A DNA stretch of 64,000 bases, taken from the NCBI GenBank assembly GCA_044221555.1, contig JBGAOY010000009.1:124001-188000 (forward strand), read 5' to 3'. The notes below the pieces were generated by a model that saw only the letters and a list, made by a program, of their open reading frames with translations, was not told the DNA's origin and did no database searches. A program made the translations under genes and the position numbers. Of this stretch, positions 24,803 to 32,947 are shown in pieces (the stretch's first letter is position 1; the number at the start of each line of letters is the position of its first letter). Source of the DNA: JAEUJM01 sp044221555 (GTDB taxonomy: Bacteria; Actinomycetota; Acidimicrobiia; Acidimicrobiales; DATDAH01).

Positions 24803-25911
24803 GTCATCGCGGCGACGAGCCTCGGCGAGGGGATGAGCCGGGGGAACGCCTCGAGCACCATGTCGACCAACCGGTCGGGCGACCGGGTGAGGGCGTCGGT
24901 CGCCGGCAGGCCCAGCTCGAGCTCGTAGCTGGCGATGGCGGCGCTGACCTCGGCGTCGGTCATGCCCTCGTGGTTCAGGGTGATGCCGATCACGCTGGTG
25001 TCGGCGAAGGCCTGGATCAGGTCGATCTCGCTGCGGACCGTAGGCATCGGCACGCTGGTGAAGTCACCCAGCCGGGTGCGAGTGGGGGCGTGCTGGAGGA
25101 TCACGGCCTGGGGCTGGCTGCCCCGCAGGATGAACACCGACGACAGGTAGGCGGGGTGGCTGAGCGCCCCCTGGCCCTCCACGATGATCACGTCGGGGTG
25201 CTCGCCCTCGAAGGCGTCGACCACCGCGGCCTCCATCTCGCCCGAGCAGAACTGGCAGGGGATGGCGTCGAGGGCCACGCCGTAGCGGGCCCCCTGGATG
25301 AGCCCGGTCTGGCCGGTGCCGACCAGGACCGCCGTGATGCCACGATCGTTGAGGGCCTGGGTGAGGATCGTGGCCGTCGTGCGCTTGCCGATGGCGCTGT
25401 CGGTGCCGAGCACCGCGATGCGGGGGCAGGTCACCGAGTCGATGCGGCCGGTGAACATCCGCAGCTCGGTCTTGTCCCGGGGCCGGCGCACGTCGAGCAG
25501 GCGCACGTCGTGCTCGGCGGCGGCGGCCAGGAACTCGGCATCGTCGTTCAGGAACTCGTGGAGGCCGTTCACCACGCTCATGCCGTGGGCCATCGCGGTC
25601 AGCAGCACCAGGCGCTCGTCCGGAGACAGCATGCCGCTGGCCGGGGCCATGCCGAAGATCACGACGTCGGGCACCACCGGCGTCAGGGCCAGGGCCGCAG
25701 CCAGGTCCGCGCAGATCGGGATCCCGTTGGGCGCGTCGTCCAACAGGTCGCCGGCGTCGCGGCCGGCGCAGGTGCTGTCGATCACCGACAGGATCTCGTA
25801 GCGCTCGGAATGGCGGACGAGGCCGTTGGCGGTCTTGCCGTCCGTCCGGCCGAAGTTGGCCTCGCAGTAGACGACGGCGGTGGAACGGGGCGACACAGGG
25901 CGAAGGGACAT
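24799..25911 (-). CDS. DUF1611 P-loop protein (DgcN-like)
   Basis: 370 residues. An N-terminal Rossmann-like domain carries FGMAPASGML. A C-terminal P-loop domain begins VLGTDSAIGKRTTA (Walker A) and contains GTGQTGLIQG, a CQFCSGEME segment, and VEGQGALSHP. The family includes DgcN, which works with a dipeptide-epimerase-like partner in D-glutamate catabolism. Here the coupled downstream gene is instead an ornithine/alanine-type racemase. The ATG at 25911 has a GAGGAGC SD. Confidence 0.85.
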   Translation of the reverse strand: MSLRPVSPRSTAVVYCEANFGRTDGKTANGLVRHSERYEILSVIDSTCAGRDAGDLLDDAPNGIPICADLAAALALTPVVPDVVIFGMAPASGMLSPDERLVLLTAMAHGMSVVNGLHEFLNDDAEFLAAAAEHDVRLLDVRRPRDKTELRMFTGRIDSVTCPRIAVLGTDSAIGKRTTATILTQALNDRGITAVLVGTGQTGLIQGARYGVALDAIPCQFCSGEMEAAVVDAFEGEHPDVIIVEGQGALSHPAYLSSVFILRGSQPQAVILQHAPTRTRLGDFTSVPMPTVRSEIDLIQAFADTSVIGITLNHEGMTDAEVSAAIASYELELGLPATDALTRSPDRLVDMVLEAFPRLIPSPRLVAAMT

Positions 25912-26000
25912 GGCTGCTCCTCGAGGTGGGCTCAGAGGAGGCGACCGAATGGTCCCGTGCCGCCCGTGGGGCGCGCGCCAGGAGAACGAAGAGGTCCCCG

Positions 26001-26774
26001 CTAAGGGTGGGCTGAACCGCCCAGGGTACCGGCGGGCCCGGGCCGATCCCCGGCGGGGCGCCGGCCGTCGTCGAAGTGCGGGACCAACTCGAGGAGGTGC
26101 GAGACGTCGAGCCCGTCGTCGACGTCGACCACGCCGGAGCGCCGGAACAGGCGCGAGGGACCGGTGACGACGGCGCGCGCACCCGACACCCGCAGCCACG
26201 AGCCCTCGTACATGGCCAGCACCGGGCAGTCGTTCTCCTCGAGGAACTCGGCGATGCGCTCGTCGCGGGTCTCGCCCATGAACGTGGTGGTGGGGTCGGG
26301 GTCCACGTAGTGGAGGTTGATCTGGAACGGCACCAGGCCCAGGGCGCTGAAGCTGGGGGGCCGGCAGATGGGCATGTCGTTCGTCGTGCGGATCGACGGG
26401 CAGGCCACGTTGGTGCCGGCCGACGCCCCCAGGTAGCGGGTGGCGCCCGAACGGACACGGTCGCGTAGGCCGTCGAGCACGTCGAGGCCGTAGAGCGTGT
26501 CGAGGAGGCGGAAGCTGTTGCCGCCGCCCATCATCACCACGTCGGCGGCCAGGATGGCCGCGGCCGGGTCGGGCGAGCGGTGGGCCGAGGCCACCTCCAC
26601 CCCGAACGCCGCGAACGCCGCCGTCACCCGCTCGGCGTAGTCGTCCCAGTCGGCCAGGGCGAAGGGGATGAAGGTGACGACGTCGTCTCCTGCCACCTCG
26701 GTGAAGGCCGCGGCGGCGTGGGCGAACATGGTGCTGCGGTGGTTCGTGGAGTTCGACAACAGCAGCAGGTCCAT
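26001..26774 (-). CDS. pepE: peptidase E-like (family S51) dipeptidase
   Basis: 257 residues. The N-terminus MDLLLLSNST is typical. The nucleophile elbow is LGASAGTNVA (Ser), with ligands NDMPI and INLHYVDP (His) as in alpha-aspartyl dipeptidase PepE, which cleaves Asp-X dipeptides in the cytoplasm. The C-terminus is about 25 residues longer than in the enterobacterial enzyme and Gly/Pro-rich. The ATG at 26774 has an AGGATGGGG SD. It is flanked by the DUF1611/racemase pair and the FAD oxidoreductase, all on the same strand. Confidence 0.85.
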   Translation of the reverse strand: MDLLLLSNSTNHRSTMFAHAAAAFTEVAGDDVVTFIPFALADWDDYAERVTAAFAAFGVEVASAHRSPDPAAAILAADVVMMGGGNSFRLLDTLYGLDVLDGLRDRVRSGATRYLGASAGTNVACPSIRTTNDMPICRPPSFSALGLVPFQINLHYVDPDPTTTFMGETRDERIAEFLEENDCPVLAMYEGSWLRVSGARAVVTGPSRLFRRSGVVDVDDGLDVSHLLELVPHFDDGRRPAGDRPGPAGTLGGSAHP

Positions 26775-26818
26775 CCCCCATCCTGACCGACGGTGGGCCC
26801 AGTCCCTCCGAACTCGGC

Positions 26819-28201
26819 CTACGCGAGGCGGACGTCCTGGCGGGACAGCTCGGCCTGCACCGCGCCCAGGTCGACGTCGGCAACGTCGCGGTCCGCCTTC
26901 ACGGCCAGCGCCGCGGCCACGCCGGCGCCCTGACCGGTGACCGCGCAGCAGGCCATGTTGCGGGTGGCGGCGTGGCTGAGCGCGTCGCCGCCGGTGGCCC
27001 GTCCGGCCACGAGCAGGCCCTGCACGCCGGTCGGCACGAGGGCGCGATAGGGCACCTGGAAGTAGCGCCCGGTGGTGGGCAGGATCAGCACCCCGTAGCC
27101 GTCGATGAACTCGGGGAAGATGCCGATGCTGTCGTCGAACCGTCCCTGCTCGCGCACGTCGTGCTCGGTGAGGTCGTAGCGGGCCACGATCTTGCGGGTG
27201 TCGCGGATGCCGATGGTCATGCCGAAGTTGCGCAGGCGGGCGTCCTCGCACCCGGGCGTGTAGCGCCGCAGCGCCTCGATGGCCAGGAGGGCCTGCCGCC
27301 GGCCCTCCATCTCGGCCGCGGTGAGATCGTCGGGGTCGGTGCCGTCGCAGGCGTCGAGGTGCAGCAGGTTCATGTAGGTGAGCTCGCCCGTGTCGTGCAC
27401 CGCGCCCCACGTGCCGGCGATGGTGGTGAGGTCGGGCGGCAGCAGGCCGTCGGCGATGGCCCGGTCGAAGGGCTTCTTCAGGAACGGCGAGAACAGGTCG
27501 TCCTCCTTCCCCGCCGTCTCGATCGACCAGGCGTCGGGGCCGCTCCAGTCGGCGTAGGTCTGCGGGTCGGCCCGCACGCCTTCCAGGAACCGGGCCTTGT
27601 CCACGCCGGCCAGGTGGAACATCACCGACGCCGCCATCATCTCCTCGCGGGGCGTCCGCCGGGTGGGGGCGCCGGCGCGGTGGGCCACGTCGGCGTCACC
27701 GGTGGCGTCGATCACGACACGCGCGGTGACCGCCTCTCGGCCCGCCTTGGACTCGACGATCGCGCCGGCGACCGAGTCGCCCTCCAGGATCGGCGCCGCG
27801 AAGCTGCGGTGCAGCATCGGCCGCACCCCCGCCTCGGTGACCAGGCGGTCGGCCACCACCTTGAAGCCCTCCGAGTCGATCTCGTACGACAGCGACTGGC
27901 TCTCGGGCACCGCCGCGCCCATCGCGGCCGCCCGGTCCTCGAACTCGCGCGCCAGGCCCCCCGCCTCCACGGTGGCCTCGTGGCGGTACCAGGCCAGGCC
28001 CTCGACCCCGACCGTGGTGATGTTGCCGCCGAAGCAGCCGAAGCGCTCGAGCAGCACCACGTCGACGCCGGCTCGTGCCGCGGCCAGCGCCGCGCTGAGG
28101 CCGCCCGGGCCCGAGCCGATCACCAGCACGTCGGCGTCGGCGATCACCGGCACCTGCCGGGCCGGCTCGGTGATCGTCCGGGGACCGGCGCTGGCGCTCA
28201 C
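26819..28201 (-). CDS. FAD-dependent oxidoreductase
   Basis: 460 residues. A Rossmann dinucleotide-binding motif (VLVIGSGPGGLSAALAAARAG) begins at about residue 25 and a second FAD contact VIDATGDADVAHRAG near 205. A C-terminal GLLVAGRATGGDALSHAA completes the FAD site. It belongs to the FAD_oxidored group, whose members act on diverse small molecules. The GTG at 28201 lies eight bases behind a minus-strand TACGCT -10 box. It is first in the minus-strand run leading through peptidase E, DUF1611 and racemase, and may supply or consume the same amino-acid-like substrate. Confidence 0.82.
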   Translation of the reverse strand: MSASAGPRTITEPARQVPVIADADVLVIGSGPGGLSAALAAARAGVDVVLLERFGCFGGNITTVGVEGLAWYRHEATVEAGGLAREFEDRAAAMGAAVPESQSLSYEIDSEGFKVVADRLVTEAGVRPMLHRSFAAPILEGDSVAGAIVESKAGREAVTARVVIDATGDADVAHRAGAPTRRTPREEMMAASVMFHLAGVDKARFLEGVRADPQTYADWSGPDAWSIETAGKEDDLFSPFLKKPFDRAIADGLLPPDLTTIAGTWGAVHDTGELTYMNLLHLDACDGTDPDDLTAAEMEGRRQALLAIEALRRYTPGCEDARLRNFGMTIGIRDTRKIVARYDLTEHDVREQGRFDDSIGIFPEFIDGYGVLILPTTGRYFQVPYRALVPTGVQGLLVAGRATGGDALSHAATRNMACCAVTGQGAGVAAALAVKADRDVADVDLGAVQAELSRQDVRLA

Positions 28202-28209
28202 GGCCCGAG

Positions 28210-28215
28210 AGCGTA
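28210..28215 (-). promoter_or_regulatory. -10 box TACGCT of the FAD oxidoreductase gene
   Basis: Minus-strand TACGCT lies eight bases before GTG 28201; no SD is present. Confidence 0.4.
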
Positions 28216-28275
28216 CGGCCGGCCGGGCTCGGCGAGCGAGCGTCGGGCACGACCGCGATCTGCGACGATCTGCCC

Positions 28276-29301
28276 ATGGCTTCGACGTGGCCTCCGCCAC
28301 CGGGCGACCCGCCACCCGCCGACCCGCCCCTCGGCGCACCCTTGCTCGGCGACCCACGACTCGGCGACCCACGGCTCGACACCGGCGCCGCCGGCGCCGC
28401 ACCCGGCGCACCGCCCCCGCCCGGCGTGCCGCCGACGCCGCCTGGCGCCCCTCCTCCTCCTCCTCGCGCGCCGGCGGGCCAGTGGGCACCGTCGCCGTCA
28501 CCGTCGCCGTCACCACTCACCGCCACCGGGCCGGCGCGGAAGCGGCTCGTGGGCTGGTGGATCGCGGCGGCCGTCCTCGTCGTGGGCGGCGTGGCGTGCA
28601 CCATCGCGGCCATGGGCCTGCTGTTCTCCGTCGACGACGAGAGCCAGTTCGTCGACGTACCCGGCTCGGGCCGCGTGGTGATCGACGAGGCCGGCACCTG
28701 GCGGATCAGCTACGAGTCGAGCCAGTACCTCGACAACGGCACCTGCGAGTCGCGCACCGTGCGCCGAGGTACGGGCGAGAACCGCCGCACCGTGACCCAG
28801 CGCAGCTGCGACGAGGAGGTGCTGGCCGCGGCCGGCGAGCCCACGCTCCGCCTCGGCGGGGGTGATCGCGAACCGCTCACCCGGTCGTCGCCCAGCGTGA
28901 GCGGAACCGGCATCGGCGTGATCCGCGCCGCGGTGTGGGAGACCGAGCTCACCCGAACCGGCACCTACGAGCTCAGCCTCGCCGAGGCGCCGGCCGGCAC
29001 CGAGCGACTGGCCATCCGGCGGGTCGAGACCGACCCACGCACGGTGATCGGCATCCTCCTGCTGCCCCTGGCCATGCTGCTCGGGTTCGCCGGGATCGTC
29101 CTGTTCGTCGTCACCGCGGTTCGCAGCAGCCGGGGCGGGCGGCCACCGGCGGCGCCCGTGGTGCCCGGGGCGCGCTACGGCGGGGCGGGCGGGTACCCGA
29201 CCCCGAGGGTCCCGGTGCCCCCCGTGCCCCCACCGCCGGTGCCCCCCGGATCGTTCCCTCCGCCCCCCGTTCCCCCCGCAGGCCCCGGGCTCGACCGATG
29301 A
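28276..29301 (+). CDS. two-helix membrane protein with proline-rich ends
   Basis: 341 residues. A Pro/Gly-rich cytoplasmic N-terminus (about 1-90) precedes a first transmembrane helix (WWIAAAVLVVGGVACTIAAMGLL). An extracytoplasmic beta-rich domain of about 140 residues follows, with a cysteine pair (GTCESR, RSCDEE). A second helix (VIGILLLPLAMLLGFAGIVL) and a second Pro-rich cytoplasmic tail complete it. I recognise no family. The DUF2510 gene follows 61 bases downstream and may form a unit with it. Confidence 0.7.
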   Translation: MASTWPPPPGDPPPADPPLGAPLLGDPRLGDPRLDTGAAGAAPGAPPPPGVPPTPPGAPPPPPRAPAGQWAPSPSPSPSPLTATGPARKRLVGWWIAAAVLVVGGVACTIAAMGLLFSVDDESQFVDVPGSGRVVIDEAGTWRISYESSQYLDNGTCESRTVRRGTGENRRTVTQRSCDEEVLAAAGEPTLRLGGGDREPLTRSSPSVSGTGIGVIRAAVWETELTRTGTYELSLAEAPAGTERLAIRRVETDPRTVIGILLLPLAMLLGFAGIVLFVVTAVRSSRGGRPPAAPVVPGARYGGAGGYPTPRVPVPPVPPPPVPPGSFPPPPVPPAGPGLDR

Positions 29302-29362
29302 GCCCGGTGGAGCGACACCGGCCCCCAGCGGCCCGACGGCCCCGCCACCAGGAGCGCGCGAC

Positions 29363-30226
29363 GTGACCACGACCGGCAACGACCTTCCGCCGCCCAGCGG
29401 CCCCACCCCCAGCGGCCCGGCGCCCACCGGCGCGGCACCGGTGGGGGCCTGGCACCCCGACCCCAGCGGGCGGGCCCACCTGCGCTGGTGGGACGGCACC
29501 GCCTGGACCGACCGGGTGTCCACCTGGGACCAGCAGTGGGTCGACCCTCCGGGACCCGACCCCAGCCGCCCCGACCTGTCGGTGCTGGCCGAGCCCTCGC
29601 TCGGCTTCGCCTACGGCGCGGGCGGCATCGAGAGCGTGGGCCGCTGGCCCATCTTCGATCCCGCCGGCCGGCCGCGGGGCTGCGCCCTGGTCGAGTCCCA
29701 GGGCATGCTCGGCTCCCGGCGCCGCTACCTGATCCTCGACCCCGCCGATCGGGTGGTGCTGGTGGTCGACCCCCGGGACGGCTTCTCCGCCGACACCGAC
29801 GTCATCGACTGGACCGGGCGCCCCCACGGGGTGTTCGACGGCCAGGCCTTCAGCGCGACGATCCGGTTCCAGGTGGGCACCGCCGTGTTCGGCCAGGCAT
29901 CGGCCCACGACGCCGCCGGGGCCAGCGGACCGCTGCTGGGAGACGACATCGACCACGTCCAGGTGCTGCTCACCGACGCCACCGGCGCACCCTTCGGTGC
30001 CCTCGTGAACCACGAGGCGCGGCGGGGGCTGAAGTCGTTCTTCGGGGGCCAGGCGCCGCCCACCCAGATGCAGCCCGAGCAGTCGTGGTTCCACCTCGAC
30101 CGCTCGCCCACCCTGGCCGAACCGCTGCGCACCTTCGCGTTGGCCTTCCCGCTGCTCTACGCCCACCGGGTGCACCTCGCCCGCCAGGCCCGCCGCAACA
30201 GCCACCACCATCACCATCACCACTGA
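29363..30226 (+). CDS. DUF2510 protein with scramblase/LURP-like core and native His7 tail
   Basis: 287 residues. A DUF2510 motif (GAWHPDPSGRAHLRWWDGTAW) lies at about 28-48. The middle (GCALVESQGMLGSRRRYLILDP through VIDWTGRPHGVF) resembles the phospholipid-scramblase/LURP-one beta-barrel repeats, a cautious comparison. The protein ends in seven consecutive histidines before TGA. The GTG start has an AGGAG SD at 29350-29354. DUF2510 proteins in actinobacteria are often membrane-associated; a hydrophobic stretch lies near the C-terminus (TFALAFPLLYAH). Confidence 0.7.
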   Translation: MTTTGNDLPPPSGPTPSGPAPTGAAPVGAWHPDPSGRAHLRWWDGTAWTDRVSTWDQQWVDPPGPDPSRPDLSVLAEPSLGFAYGAGGIESVGRWPIFDPAGRPRGCALVESQGMLGSRRRYLILDPADRVVLVVDPRDGFSADTDVIDWTGRPHGVFDGQAFSATIRFQVGTAVFGQASAHDAAGASGPLLGDDIDHVQVLLTDATGAPFGALVNHEARRGLKSFFGGQAPPTQMQPEQSWFHLDRSPTLAEPLRTFALAFPLLYAHRVHLARQARRNSHHHHHHH

Positions 30227-30331
30227 CGGCGCGGCCGGCGCCGGCCCCCGCCCTCGCGGCACCCGGTCGTCCCCAACCGCGGCCCGACGCGCGCCGTCGG
30301 TCGCCGGCGGTCGCGAGCCGCCCGCCGACGC

Positions 30332-30751
30332 TCAGCGGGCCCGCATGCGGTTGTTGCGGGCGTTGTGCTCGACCTCGGCCAGGCCCAACGCCTCGAGCAC
30401 CGGTGGCACGTAGTTGCCGAAGCGGCCCCGCAGGCCCTTCTTCAACCCGTACCAGCCGCCCACGGGGTTGTCGGCGGCGCGCCCCCACGCCTCGACGGTG
30501 CCGGGCGCCGCCTCCTTCTGCTCGTCGGCGTTGCCGAGCGGCACCCAGTCCCCGGCCTCGGACAACATCGCGTGCAAGTCCTCGATGCAGCGCAGGTGGT
30601 AGCGCAACTGGGTCGAGCCCACCTGCACCACCAGCGCCGGCGGGTCGGACTCCGGGTCGCGGTAGGCCTCGAACTCGGACTTGCCGGGAGGGGTGGTCAG
30701 GATCCACGGATCGTCCGGAGTGCCACGGCCCTCGACGTCGATATCGCTCAT
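30332..30751 (-). CDS. conserved hypothetical protein (DUF6855-like)
   Basis: 139 residues. The sequence GTPDDPWILTTPPGKSEFEAYRD, then LRYHLRCIEDLHAML and GDWVPLGNADEQK, and a C-terminal NPVGGWYGLKKGLRGRFGNY block match a widespread small family that I believe is DUF6855; its function is unknown. The ATG at 30751 lies eight bases behind a TAGCGT box, so the mRNA is probably leaderless. It is divergent from a DeoR/YafY-type regulator across a palindromic operator-like sequence. Confidence 0.75.
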   Translation of the reverse strand: MSDIDVEGRGTPDDPWILTTPPGKSEFEAYRDPESDPPALVVQVGSTQLRYHLRCIEDLHAMLSEAGDWVPLGNADEQKEAAPGTVEAWGRAADNPVGGWYGLKKGLRGRFGNYVPPVLEALGLAEVEHNARNNRMRAR

Positions 30752-30759
30752 GGGGCGTG

Positions 30760-30796
30760 ACGCTACCGAATCAAGACTGACATCTCTTGTCATGAT
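30760..30796. promoter_or_regulatory. divergent promoter region with inverted repeat
   Basis: TGACA (30778-30782) and TGTCA (30788-30792) are separated by TCTCT, and AATCA/TGATT extend the symmetry outward. A minus-strand TAGCGT (30765-30760) serves the hypothetical gene. CATGAT (30791-30796) lies eight bases before GTG 30805 of the regulator. The repeat is a candidate operator for the regulator. Confidence 0.5.
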
Positions 30797-30804
30797 TTGT
30801 CGGC

Positions 30805-31335
30805 GTGCACCACACTGGGTCGGTGCGGGCCGGACGCCTGGTGACCCTGATGCTGCTGCTCCAGCAGCGCGGGCGCATGACCGCCGCCGACCTGGCCCGC
30901 GAGCTCGAGGTCTGCGAGCGCACCGTCCTGCGCGACCTCGACGAGCTCTCGGGCGCCGGCGTGCCCGTCTACGCCACCAGGGGACGGGGCGGCGGCTTCC
31001 AGTTGGTGGACGGCTACCGATCGGAGCTCGACCGTGCCCCGCACGGTCCGGCCGGCCGGCCGCCGTCGGATCGCTCCCGGAGGGCCGTGGTGCGGATCTC
31101 GCCGGAAGGGCGGCGACTGGCCACCGTGCTCGGCCGCCTCCAGCCGCTGCGGATCCGCCGTGCGGTGCCGCCCGACGAGAGCGGTTGGCGGGAGGCCACC
31201 TTCCGCATCGACACGATCGAGGGCGCCGTGATCGACCTGCTGACGCTCAGCCCGCACGTCGAGGTGCTCGAGCCCCTGACGCTGCGGCGCTCGGTGGCCT
31301 CCCGGTTGGAGCAGGCCGCCCGGCGCTACCGCTGA
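30805..31335 (+). CDS. HTH transcriptional regulator, YafY/DeoR-like (short WYL-type)
   Basis: 176 residues. An HTH_11 domain (about 7-65) reads RLVTLMLLLQQRGRMTAADLARELEVCERTVLRDLDELSGAGVPVYA, the standard head of YafY-type regulators. The protein is roughly half the usual 300+ residues: the WYL domain is missing and only a C-terminal WCX-like piece (IDLLTLSPHVEVLEPLTLRRSVASRLEQAARRY) follows. It may be an internally deleted, ligand-blind version. GTG 30823 is an alternative start. Confidence 0.8.
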   Translation: MHHTGSVRAGRLVTLMLLLQQRGRMTAADLARELEVCERTVLRDLDELSGAGVPVYATRGRGGGFQLVDGYRSELDRAPHGPAGRPPSDRSRRAVVRISPEGRRLATVLGRLQPLRIRRAVPPDESGWREATFRIDTIEGAVIDLLTLSPHVEVLEPLTLRRSVASRLEQAARRYR

Positions 31336-31450
31336 CCCCCGTCGTGCGGGGGGCGGCGCACCGGCCGACCGGTCCGTCGGCGATCCGGCGAGCAGCTTCG
31401 CCGGGCACCGCGGGCCGATCGGCCGGTGAGCGCTGGGGTTGCCCCCCCGG

Positions 31451-31468
31451 GGGTGAGGGGGCTCACCC
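31451..31468. terminator. hairpin between convergent regulator and tatA
   Basis: GGGTGAG (31451-31457) and CTCACCC (31462-31468) form a perfect 7-bp stem with a GGGG loop in the 187-base gap between two convergent genes. Confidence 0.5.
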
Positions 31469-31522
31469 GGTCTCCGGAGCCCTCGGGCCCGCCGGATGAG
31501 GTCAGCCGATGACAGCAGCGGG

Positions 31523-31687
31523 TCATGCGGCCTCGGCCGCGGCCCCCTTGGCGTCGTCGTGCTGCGCGGTCTCGAACTCGCGCTTGGCGCTGCCGAGGCT
31601 GCGCGCCAACTGCGGCACCTTCGAGCTGCCGAACAGCAAGAGCACGACGGCGAGCAGGATGATCACTTCGGGTCCACCGAGGTTCAT
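31523..31687 (-). CDS. tatA: twin-arginine translocase subunit TatA
   Basis: 54 residues. Extracytoplasmic N-terminus MNLGGPE, one membrane helix VIILLAVVLLLFG, the hinge FGSSKVPQLARSLG, and an amphipathic helix with an acidic tail: complete but minimal TatA. It would form the protein-conducting assembly for folded proteins. No tatB or tatC is adjacent. AGAGGAG provides the SD. Confidence 0.88.
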   Translation of the reverse strand: MNLGGPEVIILLAVVLLLFGSSKVPQLARSLGSAKREFETAQHDDAKGAAAEAA

Positions 31688-31926
31688 GGGGGGCTCCTCT
31701 TCGTTGGCGACGTCCGATGGGCGGACGGCGAGCGGGTGTTCGTGGGTGATCGTCGCCCGCCCGGCAAGGAGCCGCCTGAGCGCCGCCTGGGAGTTCCCTG
31801 GGACTCCGGCGGCCCTGGTTCCCCCGCTCAGCGCAGATTCCGGCGTCACGCGCCGTGATGTGCGCCGAGCTCCGACGGTGGCCGACCGCGGGGTGAGCCG
31901 CGCCCGCAGCGTCGGCCGGGGAGCGG

Positions 31927-32775
31927 CTACCCGCCGAGGCCGAGCGCGGCCGCGAACCGGTCCCGCTCGGCGTGGAACCACCGCCGCCGCCGGTCGTAGC
32001 GCTCCTGGCCGCCCATCGCCTCCCACATGGCGATGAAGGCCGGCTCGCCGGCCTCGACCCGCCGCCGCACGAACGACCCCGCGGTGTCGACCTGGTGGGC
32101 GAGCACCTCCAGGAGGTGCACCCGACCGTGGTCGTCCAGCCCGTAGGCGTCCGCCACCACCGCCAGCCGGCGGCAGGGGTCGAGCCCTCGGCGCCCCGTG
32201 CGGGCGGCGTCGTCGTCCGTGTCGATCGGCACGCACATCCGGGCGAGCGAGGCCAGGTCCCACACCCGCCGGCCCGGTGCGGCGAACTCGAAGTCGAGCA
32301 GGGCCACCGCGGTGCCGCGCCGGTACACCACGTTCTCGGGGCAGACGTCGTTGTGGCACAGCACCGCGTCCGGCCTCGGTGCGGGGTCGGCGAGCTCGTC
32401 GCTCCAGTCCGCCGGCGGGCCCGGGTCGAACCCCACGGTGGCGTCGTGGAAGCGCCGCAGCAGGGCGGCGGTCGACGCCAGCACACGGTCGGTCTGCCAC
32501 CACGCCGGGAACGGCACCACCGGCACGTCACCCTCGATGAACTCGAGCCGCTCGCGTCCGTCGGGCTCGATGGTCACGACCCGCGGCACGTGGTGGAAGC
32601 CCACGTCGTGCAGGTGGCCCAGCAGCCGGTGGATCGCCGGCGTGTGCGCGCTGGTGGGCCGCAGCACGTGCGACCCCACCCGCACCACCGCGCCGGCGTT
32701 GCCCACGCCCCCCTGCAGCACCTCGACCTCGTCGGCCTCGTCGGCCTCGTCGACCTCGTCGACCTCGTCACCCAT
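31927..32775 (-). CDS. aminoglycoside phosphotransferase-family kinase
   Basis: 282 residues. The kinase-like fold shows the catalytic loop LCHNDVCPENVV and metal-binding DFEFAAPG about 25 residues later. Members phosphorylate small molecules such as choline, homoserine or antibiotics; the substrate is unknown. The N-terminus is an acidic repeat (DEVDEVDEADEADEVEV) encoded by a 9-bp tandem repeat. A GACCC pentanucleotide run lies just upstream of the ATG at 32775, and no SD is visible. Confidence 0.82.
   Translation of the reverse strand: MGDEVDEVDEADEADEVEVLQGGVGNAGAVVRVGSHVLRPTSAHTPAIHRLLGHLHDVGFHHVPRVVTIEPDGRERLEFIEGDVPVVPFPAWWQTDRVLASTAALLRRFHDATVGFDPGPPADWSDELADPAPRPDAVLCHNDVCPENVVYRRGTAVALLDFEFAAPGRRVWDLASLARMCVPIDTDDDAARTGRRGLDPCRRLAVVADAYGLDDHGRVHLLEVLAHQVDTAGSFVRRRVEAGEPAFIAMWEAMGGQERYDRRRRWFHAERDRFAAALGLGG
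32728..32772. repeat. 9-bp tandem repeat inside the phosphotransferase N-terminus
   Basis: Five units of CTCGTCGRC (forward strand) encode the DE-x repeats at the protein's start. Gain or loss of units keeps the frame. Confidence 0.75.
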
Positions 32776-32790
32776 CGTGCCAGCCTGCCC

Positions 32791-32825
32791 GACCCGACCC
32801 GACCCGACCCGACCCGACCCGACCC
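32791..32825. repeat. (GACCC)7 pentanucleotide run
   Basis: Seven perfect GACCC units lie 16-50 bases upstream of the phosphotransferase ATG on its template side, where promoter and SD would be expected. Confidence 0.85.
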
Positions 32826-32947
32826 GACCGGCCAGCCGCCCGACCCTACGGGCCGGCCGCCCGGCCCACGGGGCCCGCCACCGGGGCATCGCCGGGCTCC
32901 TCGTGCCCACCCCGTTGCGCCTGCTCGGGTGGGCCCGACCGCCGGGC

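Noticed and set aside
30191..30226. Cloning vector His-tag contamination
   Set aside because: Flanks are continuous high-GC genomic sequence with no vector motif, and the codons are mixed.
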